This document shows, in pieces, positions 23,156 through 34,234 of a stretch of 64,000 nucleotides of DNA. The DNA is from Galeruca laticollis (lineage: Eukaryota; Arthropoda; Insecta; Coleoptera; Chrysomelidae). The notes below the pieces were generated by a model that was not told the origin of the DNA, did no database searches, and was given only the letters and a program-made list of their open reading frames with translations. Each line of letters begins with the position of its first letter. The first letter of the stretch is position 1. Position numbers and translations under genes: made by a program. The stretch lies in contig OY998178.1 of NCBI GenBank assembly GCA_963921935.1, forward strand, positions 53,374,951 through 53,438,950. Direction: 5' to 3'.

Positions 23156-24083
23156 AACATATAACATAATCATCATTTTGTTATAACTGTTTTTTTATTA
23201 ACGAAGTACTTGTGTGTATTATGTTTTTATAAATACACAATTTTTTTGCAAAAACTGTGACTGTGTGTTTCTTATTTACATTTAATATTCCTCCTTAAAT
23301 TTATGCCCGATTTAAAAGTGATAACTCCAAAAATGTTTCTTCTCTATAAAATATGCGTGGATCCAATTTTTTGCACCTGAGTGTATATTTTCAACACATT
23401 TTCCAAATAATCCTTATAGTCTAAGATACGTATATAGGTCGACCTTCACCCATCGGACAACCACATGAGTATGCTGTTATATCAATTATTATTTGTATTA
23501 AAAGGTATTGCAAGTAGGTTGCCTAAAAAAATTCGATCAATGATATTTTAAATTAAAAATTTAGTTATTACCTATTTTTTATAATTTTCACTTACTTGTT
23601 AACTCATAAAATACGATGGCAATGAAAAGTGCACAGATTGAAGAACATGCAAACGTAGGGTTGCTTACTTTTATATGGTCAGAAATGTTAGGTTGCCAGG
23701 TATGAACAGGTAACTCAACTTAGTAGTTTTCAACCATCTGACAACCAATGAATATATACATAATAATAAAGATAATTTAATTGTGAACACAATGGTATAA
23801 GGTTGCCTACACAAAACCAGTCACAAAACACGGTTGCCGGGCTTTGAAGTTGCGTAAAATCGTAAATACCGAGGCGTCCCACAAAGACGTTAAGTGTGTA
23901 CTGTTCTGTATGGTAGAGTGAAACAGAACTATACGAGCTACACGTGCGTCGCATCAGAGAGCATATGCTGTTGGTCTGTGCGATACATATGGATTATGCG
24001 GACCTATCTTGGAAACACGCAGCAGTATAATATTCATTCTCAAGTAGACAAACGTGCTTTGTTATTTTGTGGTATATTTGTTG

Positions 24084-24801
24084 AATACTACCAAAACTGA
24101 TATCTACGGATATCAGTAAAACTTTGCGCCATGTACACGTCTCAAGTGACTCTAGAAAGAATAAAATTCCATTTAATAAACAATTAAAATCACAAAAAAT
24201 TTTGAAATCACGTGAAATACCATGTTGTATATTAAATTTATCCACCTTTTTCTATTTTCAATTGATACTTACAAAGAAACATTCCTCCAAATAATTCTCA
24301 ATTTATTGACTGAAATTTATTCAGATAAAATTTTTATATATACATAGTTATTATCCAACTAATTTTAAGCTGATCTAAAAAATCATTTGGCAAGAAAAAA
24401 AATGTATAAGACTTGGCCCTATGTTTGGTATAAGGCTGCAAAAATTGGGCCAAGTCTTATAAATTTTTTTTCTTGCCAAATGATTTTTTAGATCAGCTTA
24501 AAATTAGTTGGAAAATAACTAAGTATATATAAAAAATTTATCTGAATAAATTTCAGTCAATAAATTGAGAATTATTTGGAAGAATGTTTCTTTGTAAGTA
24601 TCAATTGAAAATAGAAAAAGGTGGAAAAATTTAATATACAACATGGTATTTTACGTGATTTCAAAAATTTTTGTGATTTTAATTTAATTAGGTATTTGAA
24701 TTGTTTATTAAATGAAATTTTATCCTTTCTAGAGTCACTTGAGACGTGTACATGGCGCAAAGTTTCACTGATATCCGTAGATATCAGTTTTGGTAGTATT
24801 T
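24084..24801. repeat. 718 bp internal palindrome
   Basis: The left arm starts AATACTACCAAAACTGATAT and the right arm ends with its complement. The arms can be followed to a ~40 nt centre at about 24415-24455, where the sequence CTTGGCCC and its complement GGGCCAAG close the stem. Small differences, for example an 11 bp insertion near 24690, show the arms have begun to diverge. Both arms also hold the same short open frame (NIQHG, SLETCTWRKV), in opposite directions. Confidence 0.85.
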
Positions 24802-24954
24802 CAATTATTTTTGTAGTTTAATCTTTTAATTTGTTCTATTGTTCATTTAGTTTCATTTCTTCAACGTGTGACAAGATTATAGTTTTTAATCGAAAATATT
24901 TTTTTTCTAAGACTAGACTATCTACAAAATATTTTCTTCACTTGTTTAAATATT

Positions 24955-25647
24955 GTTTTTCACGCCCACAAAATAGCATCAGGGTCCAGAATCTTAATAA
25001 AAGCCTCTGATACAGACGTTTTATTATTCTACTTGGTAATATACACAAAATTTTACATTCATTAATTGTTCTACAAAAGTCAGCAACATAAAAAACAAAA
25101 TATAAGCACCTGGACTGTATAAACTGCACTGATTTGGCTTTGAAGCTGGGTCCTAAATTATGCCAAAGTCTACCAGCTTTTCATGCATATACTGGGTGTG
25201 ATTACACACCAGCTTTTTATAATAAAGGAAAGATAAAGCCATTTAAATTATTTTCGCAAAATGAAAGCTACCAAAGCACTTTTACGTATGTCCTTAAAAG
25301 ATGAAGCCGACATTTTTATAAGAGAAAAAATGGACATAGTACAAGAGTTTACTTCTGCTATGTATGGAATTGAACACTGCACTAGTATAAATGAAGCCAG
25401 GTATCGTATTTTTATGAAAACATATGCAGCAAATGCAACAGAATCTAATTGCATAAAACTTAGTCCTGACAATTATGGTTGGATTCTCTAGGATTACTTT
25501 CAGCCTGTTGGATTTATTGGAGATCAAACACTATTAAGTGTAGAGGATATAGTACAAATGAATTATGAAGAAGAAAATGAAGCAGAAAATGAAGAAGAAT
25601 TATCAGAATCAGAAAATTCTTTACATGAATCTGATGTAGAATATTAA
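24955..25647 (+). pseudogene. PIN/FEN-like nuclease-family protein, degenerate
   Basis: Three frames in succession. First, NIVFHAHKIASGSRILIKAS runs into SDTDVL at about 25005-25020. Next, after a shift, LLGNIHKI and, at about 25150-25240, LPAFHAYTGCDYTPAFYNKG. From 25261 the third frame has REKMDIVQEFTSAMYGIE and INEARYRIF, one stop at 25489, and an acidic tail (EEENEAENEEELSESEN) with a stop at 25647. The SDTDV acidic box and the TGCDYT..F..KGK box recall the metal-site and helical-arch/H3TH parts of FEN/PIN nucleases. They are typical of a multicopy invertebrate protein family of unknown function. The N-terminus is missing, replaced by the internal palindrome. Family recognition is from motif memory. 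Confidence 0.6.
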
Positions 25648-26476
25648 TGTTTAATATAAATATACTTCTAACTGCTTATTTTTTTATTGTAACTATTGTT
25701 GCAATAAAATTTCTATTTAAAAATTATGACATATTTGTTTACTGTCCATGATAATGAACGGATGATCAATAAACAAGATTTTCTTATTTTTAAAATGAAT
25801 TAAAAGAATGCCGAAATTATTTTAATATAATGCATGAACATTGATTATTGAAATATAATTTTAATTGTTTCAATATAATAAAAAGATATTATTTTAAAAT
25901 AATTAAAAGTGGTCAAAATATAAAAACGAATGCGCACAACGCGTGCTTTTACTACTATGCAGCTCGTATAGTTCTGTTCCACTCTACCACACAGAACAGT
26001 ACACACTTAACGTCTTTGTCGGACGCCTCGGTATTTACGATTTTACGCAACTTTAAAGCCCGGCAACCGTGTTTTGTGACTGGTTTTTTGTAGGCAACCT
26101 TATACCATTGTGTTCACAATAAAATTATCTTTATTATTATTTATATATTTATTGGTTGTCAGATGGTTGTAAACTACTAAGTTGAGTTACCTGTTCATAC
26201 CTGGCAACCTAACATTTCTGACCATATAATAGTAAGCAACCCTACGTTTGCAAGTTCTTCAATCTGTGTACTTTTCATTGCCATCGTATTTTATGAGTTA
26301 ACAAGTAAGTGAAAATTATAAAAAATAGGTAAAAACTAAATTTTTAATTTAAAATATCCTTGACCGAATTTTTTTAGGCAACCTACTTGCAATACCTTTT
26401 AATACAAATAATAATTGATATAAAAGCATACTCATGTGGTTGTCCGATGGGTGAAAGTCGACCTATATACGTATCT

Positions 26477-27065
26477 CCTACTATTAGGAGCTTGTACTAC
26501 TCTGTTATCAGCCATATTGAAAACTACTTATTAAAAGAACGAAATTAAATCTGAAATTAACCTCCTTGCTATTTAAATGAACACCACTGTCTCTGGATGG
26601 CTAATTTACATTTAGCAATGGACTTTTCTGATAAACTCTTCAACGCAGTCCTTCATACGGCTGAAACCTCTCCTTTTGTGTAGTCAACTTCATTGAAGCT
26701 TAATTTCCTTCTTTGACAACTCGAGTGAAAAAGTGTCTCGCAAAAGAGATTGCGGCTAACATGCAGGTTGATGAAAAAACCGTTAGATAACTTTATTAAG
26801 TTCCAGCTTCTATCTACCTCGGTTGATAAAATACGTCCGAATTCAACTAATTAAAACTAACTTGATCAAGCTAATTAAAAAAAATTTGAAATTTAACTTA
26901 ATACCAGACTTTTTTATGAAATTTCAACAAAATAGCTGATATCTATGTAAAGTTTCATAAACGATAACTAATAATTAACATTATAGATAATAATAACACA
27001 AAACTATAAATATTTGAATTCATTAAAAGTTGTAAATACATTAGAAATTGTTACGAATTGTAATT
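26477..27065. other. intergenic, no recognisable gene
   Basis: AT-rich spacer between the long-TIR element and the truncated LTR of family M copy 1. Nothing supported. Confidence 0.4.
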
Positions 27066-27366
27066 TTATAAACTGACTTTATAAAGTCCACTCCTCCCGC
27101 TGGTCGGTCCATTATATATTAGTGCCTTTTTTACTAGATAATTCTAGATTGCGGCTTACACAAAAACAATTGGCTCTCTGGAATATTCTTTTATTTTCGG
27201 GATAATTTTCAAATGCCGGCTCAATTCTTGAAAGATCTTCGGAGAGCCTGTCTATAAAAACAGTCACAAAAAATCCCAATAGACCCTCTCAGAATTCGGT
27301 GTACTCCGTTAACATAAGGTTACAGTACCGAACTTAGTATCTACTTCGGTGAGCGAGTTCGTAACA
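27066..27366 (-). repeat. family M copy 1, 3' LTR (truncated)
   Basis: Aligns with 31015-31320: shared blocks TAGATTGCGGCTTACACAAA, CAAATGCCGGCTCAAT and AACTTAGTATCTACTTCGGT. The minus-strand LTR start TGTTACGAACTCGCTCACC lies at 27366. The part corresponding to 30826-31014 is missing, so no target duplication can be read. Confidence 0.85.
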
Positions 27367-28010
27367 TTACCCCCTCCTTAAAAGGAAGTTCCTCCTGGAA
27401 CTTTTGTGTGGCCGAGACTGGATGTTTGAATCGGCAACTGGCCCATTTCTACACTTTCCGATCTTATATAAATAACAGGGCACCGTCTTCATCGGATACT
27501 GATAACGGGGGTTGTAGCTGCAAATTAATATCTGGACACCGGTATCTTGAAAGATCACCTCTACCATGTTCCGGATTACTCGCCAATCCAACCAGTTACT
27601 CGCTATCTTAGGCATAGCCAGTTTCTTCACGTTGTATTCCAACACATGGTCTCGGAGGTTTCGAAGTGCTTCCCACACATCGCGGTAGGTAGATCGATCT
27701 TGAAATTCGTTTTTAGTTACCACGTAGAACACGTACCGCGAATTGTGTTTCAGTCTCAGTGTCTTACCAGGGGCTGGACTCTTGTCTTCAAGTTTTTCTA
27801 ACTGCCCGAACTTCTTTTGCAAGACGGTTGCCAACCCTCGTGCGTTCTTGATACGGGCGAGGATGTTGTATGCCATTGAATAATCTTCCGGGAGAGTGAA
27901 CAAATCTTGTAACTGTTCTGAAGTGACTCCATATCTAGCTTTTCCAGTGCCTCCATACGCGCCCATAAATTCATGGAAGGTAGGGTCAGACACATCTCGA
28001 ATATGGTTTA
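27367..28010 (-). pseudogene. family M copy 1: macrodomain + CCCH finger at end of pol
   Basis: The frame from 27993 downward (208 codons) follows the integrase. Residues ~20-160 (27514-27936) match a TARG1/OARD1-type macrodomain in order: QDLFTLPEDYSMAYNI, an ARGLATV segment in place of GAGIA, KKFG, SRYVFYVVTKN (the Lys equivalent to the TARG1 catalytic Lys is kept), TYRDVWEALRNLRDHV, KKLAMPKIAS, NMVEVIFQDTGVQILIC. Where TARG1 has GLDRLQW this protein has SNWLDW, so the catalytic Asp appears replaced by Asn. A Cys-x7-Cys then begins a CCCH finger; a one-base deletion near 27430 breaks its second half. The stop abuts the 3' LTR. Macrodomains bind or cleave ADP-ribose; activity here is unknown. 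Confidence 0.7.
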
Positions 28011-28295
28011 CTCCTTTCTCTAGGTCATGGACTCCTTCGAATGGAGCTAGTCGATTTTGGTGAACTACTTTTGGTTTTCCGTTGGGGATCTTGCGTAAGC
28101 GATAAATAACATCATTGATCCTTTTCTTGACTAAGTATGGACCTTCCTAGGATTTTTGTAATTTTGGAGAAAATCCTTTTCTCCTCATCGGGTTGTGTAA
28201 CCATACTTTGTCCCCTTCTTTAAAACCGCCAACTGTAGCCTGCATATCGTACCGACTTTTCATTCATTCGATGGCAACTTGAAGATTTGTTCGAA

Positions 28296-29060
28296 CTAAT
28301 TCTTGATTATCGTCCAGCTTTCTGCTTCTGCTGCTAGATCTTCCCCAGGCCAACAGCCAAATTCCAGGTCACAAGGAAGCCTCATTTCACGTCCAAACAG
28401 GATTTTCGCAGGTGTTTCACCCGTGTACTCATTCACGGCAGATCGATAATCCAATGCAAATAGGGAAAGATACTGGTCCCAATCTATCTGATGGGTGGAA
28501 ACTACTTTGGACAGGTATTTTCCAATAGACCTGTTCATTCTCTCGACCATTTCATCTGACTATAGATGTAATGCTGTTGTCCTGGTCTTCTTCATTCCCA
28601 TCTTGTCGCAAATCTCCTGGAATAGATGGCTTTCGAAATTTCTTCCCTGGACGCTGTGGAGTTCCAAGGGCACTCCATATCGCCTGATAAATTCTTTCAC
28701 CGATACATATGCGACAGTTGTGGCCTCTTGATTCGGGATCGCGTAAACTTCCACCCACTTTGTGAAATAATCCATTATAACCAGAATGTATTTACCACCA
28801 TTTTCTGTCGTCGGAATTGGTCCAGCGATGTCTAAAGCAATCCTTTCGAAAGGGCTTCCAACATTATATTGTTTCATGGGTGCCTTTCTCTTGCGATGTG
28901 GTCTATTACTCGTAGAACAAGTCGTACATTTCTTACACCAGTCCTTCACTTAGTCGGAGCTGTTCATCCAATAAAACCTTTCACGGACTCGCTGATGGGT
29001 TTTCTTCACTCCCAGATGACCTCCCGATGGACTGTCGTGTAACTTCTTCAGTACCTCAGC
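28296..29060 (-). pseudogene. family M copy 1: integrase
   Basis: H2C2 zinc-binding domain (LHDSPSGGHLGVKKTHQRV, then CKKCTTC). The catalytic core follows with ALDIAGP (first Asp), HSVQGRNFES where the second catalytic Asp is replaced by Val, and MVERMNRSIGKYLS (Glu). A GREMRLPCDLEFG segment ends the core. The second Asp is intact in copy 2 (HSDQGRNF), so Val is a copy-specific inactivating change. Stops occur at about 28950 and 28560. Confidence 0.85.
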
Positions 29061-29439
29061 TACTCTCGCTCTCGGGATAATTAGATATCTCTTCATCTCG
29101 GAACCATCATCGTTTTCAAGGATTCTTTTCAACAGCCCTTCTTCCAGGACAAGGGAGTCCCACTGAGCCCAATACGCCTTGAGCTTCGGTGAAAATCTTG
29201 ACACTTCTTGCCAGGTAGGTCGCCGATTTTCTTCCTTCCACTGCCGAATCTTCTTTAGGCAAGGATCATTCTCCTGATCTTCTCTGATCCTGGTGGGTGA
29301 CCATTCCTCGTCGACTACCGTAATTCTTGAAACTGCAACTTCCTTAGATTTCGACTTGTTGCAGTGAGAATAGTTTATAGGGCATGACCGTCTAGGCAGA
29401 AAGTCGGCTTTTCGGTGATTCACATAAGCTCGATGTTCA

Positions 29440-30800
29440 GCCATGTCTGATTTTCCCTGTGACTGTAGTTCTTGGGTTGCAGGTGTCCTAGGACGCTTAG
29501 ACGGGCTGCGTACGTGCTCTAGCTCACCACACTTCCGGCATTTGATCTTATTCGGCTTCTTGTCTGCTATACCTTTCGACAAGTTGACAATCTGGTCAAG
29601 TCTGTTATCGTCAACTTCTTCCTGCATGGTCCTACCTTTGTTGTATCCCGAAGCCATCGTGGCTGCTTCGTATTCAAGAGCAGCGGTCAATACATCTACC
29701 ATGGTTTTGGAATGGGCTAATCGAAGCGTCCTCTCCATATCGTGGTCACATAAGCCGTCAATATAGGCCTGGATGCCCGAGCATTCCATCATGTTCGCTG
29801 GTGCTGATGGATAAGCAAATCGAACTAGTCGGACAATATCCAGTTCATACTCTTGAAGAGATCAGTCACGTTTCCGCCTTCGGTTTTTCAGCTGAAATCG
29901 GTACAAATGTTCTAAGTGTTCGTGACTGTATCGAATGTCAAACCTCTTGTTCACCTCCTCGAAGTCATCCGTTTCTTCCAAAGGTATCGTTTGTAGTACA
30001 ACTACGGCATCTCTCCGAAGCGCGATAGTTAATTTCACTGCCTTCTCCCTATCGGACCAATTATTCACTCTAGCAGCTGCTTCAAACTGTTTTATGTAAT
30101 TGGTCCACGACATTTTTCCATCGAGCGTTGGGGCCTTGATTCGAGTAAAATTGCCAATGTCTTCCAACTTAGGTAGTGTTTCTGGCTTGCAAGATTTCGT
30201 TTCCTCGGTATTCTTTTCTTCCTCTGGCGTGCCTCGCGTTTTTAAATCGGCAATCTTTCCCTCTAACTCCCTGGCTTTTACGTCTATCGTTGTCATTTTA
30301 TTTTCAATGTCTGATTTTATTTTCTTGTTCATCGTTGTCATCTTAATCTCGATTTTCTTGTCCATCTTTGTCATCTTATCCTCAATATCCGATTTAGAGA
30401 AGAAATTTTATTCTCAACTTCAGCAGCAATGTCATTTTTCAACGATAAGATATAGGTAGAAATGTCATACTTCATAATGGAAATCTTCTTGTCCATATTA
30501 GTAGAAATATCGCTCTTTACAGTTGAAATCTTTTCGTCCATATTAGTAGAAGTATCGTTCTTCATAGTGGAAATATTCTCGCCCATATTAGTAGAAATTG
30601 ACGAGATTAAGGTGGAAGCCTCATCATTGAATAGAAATGTTTCTGGATCCAGGCTGTCACTTACCAGTGCCACTTTAAGCCTTTCTACGAACTCACTCTT
30701 CTTACCGGACGTTTCCAACTCGCGATTTTCCAATTCTGCTCTTAGCACAGTCACTTTCAAGTCACTTAGTCTCTTGGCCATTTCTACGTAGATGTTTATT
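29440..30800 (-). pseudogene. family M copy 1: gag (SAP domain, coiled coil, zinc knuckle)
   Basis: ATG at 30781. Residues ~4-40 form a SAP domain (LSDLKVTVLRAELENRELE, then KKSEFVERLKVAL), a DNA-binding module unusual in gag. A heptad-like region with repeated NMDEKIST/MKSDIST units suggests a coiled coil. The capsid-like region has MSWTNYIKQFEAAARVNNW and LQTIPLEETDDFEEV (frame change at about 30372 and 29862). A zinc knuckle follows (CRKCGELEHV, with its last Cys lost). At about 29440 the sequence jumps directly to the post-RNase H linker (HRAYVNHRKADF), deleting protease, RT and RNase H. Confidence 0.75.
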
Positions 30801-30825
30801 TATATTATCCCACTGCTGACGCCAA

Positions 30826-31320
30826 TGTAATGTTTTTCTTATTTATTTAAAATAGTTCATCCTGACGGGTGGGATAAATTCATACACACGGTAGGTTCAC
30901 TAACTTAATTTATTTATTCACTAAACTATTCACTAATTCACAATATATGCACTTGAACTAATTCATATAAAAACTTCACTACTACTTACTTGTTGACTTG
31001 TTTATTCCGCGAGATCATTTGATAAACTGACTTTATAAACTCAGTTTCTCCCGCTGTTCGGTCCCTTATATACTAGTGCCTTTTTTAGTAGATAATTATA
31101 GATTGCGGCTTACACAAAAACAATTGGCTATCTGGAATATTCTTTTCTTTTTGGGATATTTCTCAAATGCCGGCTCAATCTTTGAATGATCTTCGGAGAA
31201 CATGTCTATAAAAACGGTCACAAAAAATCCCAATAGACCTTCTCAGAATTCGGCGCGCTCCGTTAACATAAAGTTACAGGACCGAACTTAGTATCTACTT
31301 CGGTGTGCGAGTTCGTAACA
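30826..31320 (-). repeat. family M copy 1, 5' LTR
   Basis: 495 bp LTR bounded by TG...CA on the minus strand (TGTTACGAACTCGC ... AAAACATTACA). Shares CATCCTGACGGGTGGGATAA and ATACACACGGTAGGTTCACT with the LTRs of copy 2. A TATATAAGGGACC block near 31070 on the minus strand is a candidate TATA region. Confidence 0.85.
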
Positions 31321-31519
31321 GAATGGTAAATTAAGTGATGAAACTGGCAATGTAGCGTTCGACTGGCAACATGTAAAAGCGGAATTTGGAGTAGCGCTAT
31401 GTAAACGTGTGATACACCTTCAGTAATATTTTGAAATACCTAAAGTAATTTGGTTGTCCGTTGAATTGTGAAACATGTTTTTCTGGTGCGTTCTAAAAAT
31501 AAGTGACATAAATTTCGAG

Positions 31520-32115
31520 CATGTGTGGTATCAGGTTTTGCTGCACTCTTGGGCATTGTGTAACTTTTGCATAACTTCAGAAAGCCTACGGAGACAATTG
31601 TTTGTCAATAGTCCAGGTTTTTCAGTGGCTTAAGAAATTTTCGTAAGTAAGAGAGTCAATTGAAAATGAAATACGAACCGGAAGGCAATCATCTTCAAAA
31701 AACCGATAAAAAGGTCGACATAATCCTGGATCTTGTGCCTTCAGATCACCGGCTAATAGTGAAAATGATCGGGTATACCAAATATGAAGAACAATTGGGT
31801 GTTAAATCACGATAATGTGACACAGCACTTTCAATGAACGAGTTTTTGGCCAGTAAAAACATTCCTGTTGCAAATCAACTTCCAATTTCGCCTGAATTGA
31901 GTCCTTGTGACGTTTTCCTCTTTCCGAGATTGATGAATTACCTCAAGGAAGCTCATTTTCGGACAGTCGAAAACATTCAAACGACTGTAAACAACCAGCT
32001 GCAAACTAATCCAGTATCGGAGTTCCAGCATTGCTAGTAGGATTGGAAGAATTGTTTCCAACGCTTTGTGGCTTTCCAAGGACGCTATTTTGAGGAAGAC
32101 AATATTGAATTGTAG
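31520..32115 (+). pseudogene. mariner transposase, internally deleted
   Basis: The N-terminal HTH is recognisable across frames: IVQVFQWLKKF-like sequence near 31600, then ESIENEIRTGRQSSS and KKVDIILDLVPSDHRLIVKM to about 31770. The sequence then jumps to the C-terminal part: NNWVLNHDNVTQHFSMNEFL (HHDN-type box) and ISPELSPCDVFLFPRL (third acidic box, DD34D type), ending at about 32115 with FQGRYFEEDNIEL. The central ~130 residues, including the first catalytic Asp, are missing. Terminal repeats were not identified. Confidence 0.8.
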
Positions 32116-34234
32116 TGTCCCTTACTCCCTAAGAATATTATACAACAATCAAGTACACTACGAATCCTTCTTTACACCACGTTAAAAACAATGATTCCCC
32201 AGATGTTTCGGCTGGCTATTTTTAAAGAACATGAAAAAAATGTTTCCAAAATATGAAAGAGAAGTCCCTAGAGTTTGTTTAAAGTTTAAAGTTGAAGCAA
32301 GATTTCCATTGTTATTCAAGATTTTCGTTCATTGTAAAAAGTGGTTGTTGTGAGATGACATGCTGTATATATATATAACGTTAAACCCTTATTATTAAAA
32401 CTATTAAAATGTTACTACAAAAAACTTTGAGTGATCTACGATCATTCAATTAGCACTGTGAACAATATTTCAAACCCTTTCACAAATGAATAGGGAAACA
32501 AGTATTCGAAATGAATGTTCTATGGATTGACATAAATTTTACCAACAGGACACTATTTATCGCTTCACGGTAAAGTGGGTAATTAACTTTATGTCAAAAA
32601 ATATCACCATTCAACTGACAGAGTTATAGTCTGCAAGAGAAAGTTCTACCCCCAAAAAACTTGTGAATATCTACAGAAATTAATAAATTTACAAACAGTC
32701 AGTTTCTCAACATCAGGCAGTACAGAACTAAATCCACTCTGGATCGGTCGACATAAAAAAGTGTGACAATTCCTCGATACATACAGTGTGCGTAAACTAT
32801 ATATTGTTCAACCTGAAGTGTTAAAATATCTCTCGCGTTACGACGCAATATAAAAACGTGCAAATTTCTGTGATTTCGTTCGAGAATTAGCGGAAAAGTA
32901 TACATATCTACCACACGAGCATTTAGTATATTTAAGAAAACTATAACCAACTATCAACTCGCTGTGGACATTTTTGTTGCTCTATCTTGTTACTATTTTG
33001 TTGTAAAATGATTTACGTGTTTAAAATTGTCGTATTTAAGTGTTTTATTAAACGTTACTTAAAATTACGACTGGTCCTTCTTTCCACAAACTTGTCGAAG
33101 AAAAACAAACAACACATCTACTTAGTTGGAGTAGTGAACGACAAACTCAACAGTTCACTCCACTAATCTAGTTCATTACAGTGGTATTTTCCTACGGATT
33201 TAAAAATGCATAGAATAAATAAAGTCGAAAGTGCTTATAAAAGTGATGTTTATGAAACAAATATTTTGAATGAAGCGTTCGATTGAATAATGGAGATGTG
33301 AGAAAAAAGAAACCTGGACTCATTACTTTATTTACATACCTCGTATGCTTAGTATACGTTTTTTGTGTACCTACGTTTTTATTTCAAACTAAAACAATTT
33401 AAATTTATTCCTATATCCTCGAAATATGCACATACATTAAGGTACATATTATTCCAGTCCGGTACTGACTTCTTAAATTGTATACATATATATCACCATT
33501 TACCGATCTGTTTCCAGCAGCAGTAGAAATTGAATGGAAGTTTCTAGCACGTTCTGCAATTGTTAAATAGAAATATGTATCTCCATTGTTTCAATCCACG
33601 GATACCATTGTTTGCAAAATTTATATCTGGAGCTCGCTAACGTGAAATGCTATTTTCGAAATATCAATATCACGCTGAAATTGTCAAATGTTCGTAGCAA
33701 ACAATCAACACCGTAATATTGTTAATAGGAAAATATAATTGAGTTGTTATCTGATTTAATTCAAATATGCAATACGGCGAAACCTAATACAGGATGACAA
33801 TCGCATTGAAAAGTGATATATTCGAATTCATTCAATTGGATATGTTTGAATTAGAACTTACTCATGAGATAGATTGATTTCACGTCGATTCTCTTTATAT
33901 AAAATGATCTTGTTTTACATAAACGAAAAGCATAAGCGATGTACCGAGTGGGGCAGAGCAATTTTCATAGTTTGTAACTCAATAAAAGAATAAGTAATAT
34001 TTTATTCTGTGAGCTATATCAAGTACAGCATGTAAACTTTATGTTCAAGCACTTCAAAGGTGGGCCTCCAAACAATGCGGTACGCAATCCCGTGACTCTC
34101 ATTGTCCTCAAATCACACTGCCATCCGAACCATGGTCTTCCTCTTTTCCTGGTAGCATATATTTTGTTAACTAGTAAGAAAGAAGATTTTGTTTTAAATT
34201 TTAGTAAAAGTGAGAAAATAATATTTTCTTGTTA
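32116..34234. other. intergenic, no recognisable gene
   Basis: AT-rich. A short TA tract at about 32369-32380. Short ORFs only (32699-32950, 34041-34304), none with recognisable motifs. Confidence 0.4.

Larger units (their letters stand above)
23424..26476. mobile_element. 3.05 kb element with ~520 bp terminal inverted repeats
   Basis: Outer ends AGATACGTATATAGGTCGAC (23424) and its complement (to 26476). The arms run 23424-23943 and 25957-26476 with high similarity, including CCATCGGACAACCACATGAG, CAGGTAACTCAACTTAGTAG and CGTAAATACCGAGGCGTCC. The interior holds a second, separate palindrome (24084-24801) and a plus-strand pseudogene (24955-25647) of the PIN/FEN-like family. No DDE, tyrosine or RT signature was found in the interior. 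The long TIRs and single unusual gene make the transposon class unclear. Confidence 0.75.
27066..31320 (-). mobile_element. Ty3/gypsy retrotransposon, family M copy 1 (deleted)
   Basis: Minus-strand LTR element. 5' LTR 30826-31320 (about 495 bp; starts TGTTACGAACTCGCAC on the minus strand and ends ACATTACA). The 3' LTR is cut to 27066-27366, losing its distal ~190 bp. Primer-binding region after the 5' LTR reads TTGGCGTCAGCAGTGGGA. A purine-rich tract (AAGGAGGGGG) and the pol stop codon directly precede the 3' LTR. Order: SAP-domain gag, zinc knuckle, [protease, RT and RNase H deleted near 29440], integrase, macrodomain, CCCH finger. Related copy at 56217-62525 and solo LTR at 37461-37930. 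Confidence 0.85.

Noticed and set aside
27408..30791. Plus-strand ORFs over family M copy 1
   Set aside because: Shadows of the minus-strand gag and pol frames.
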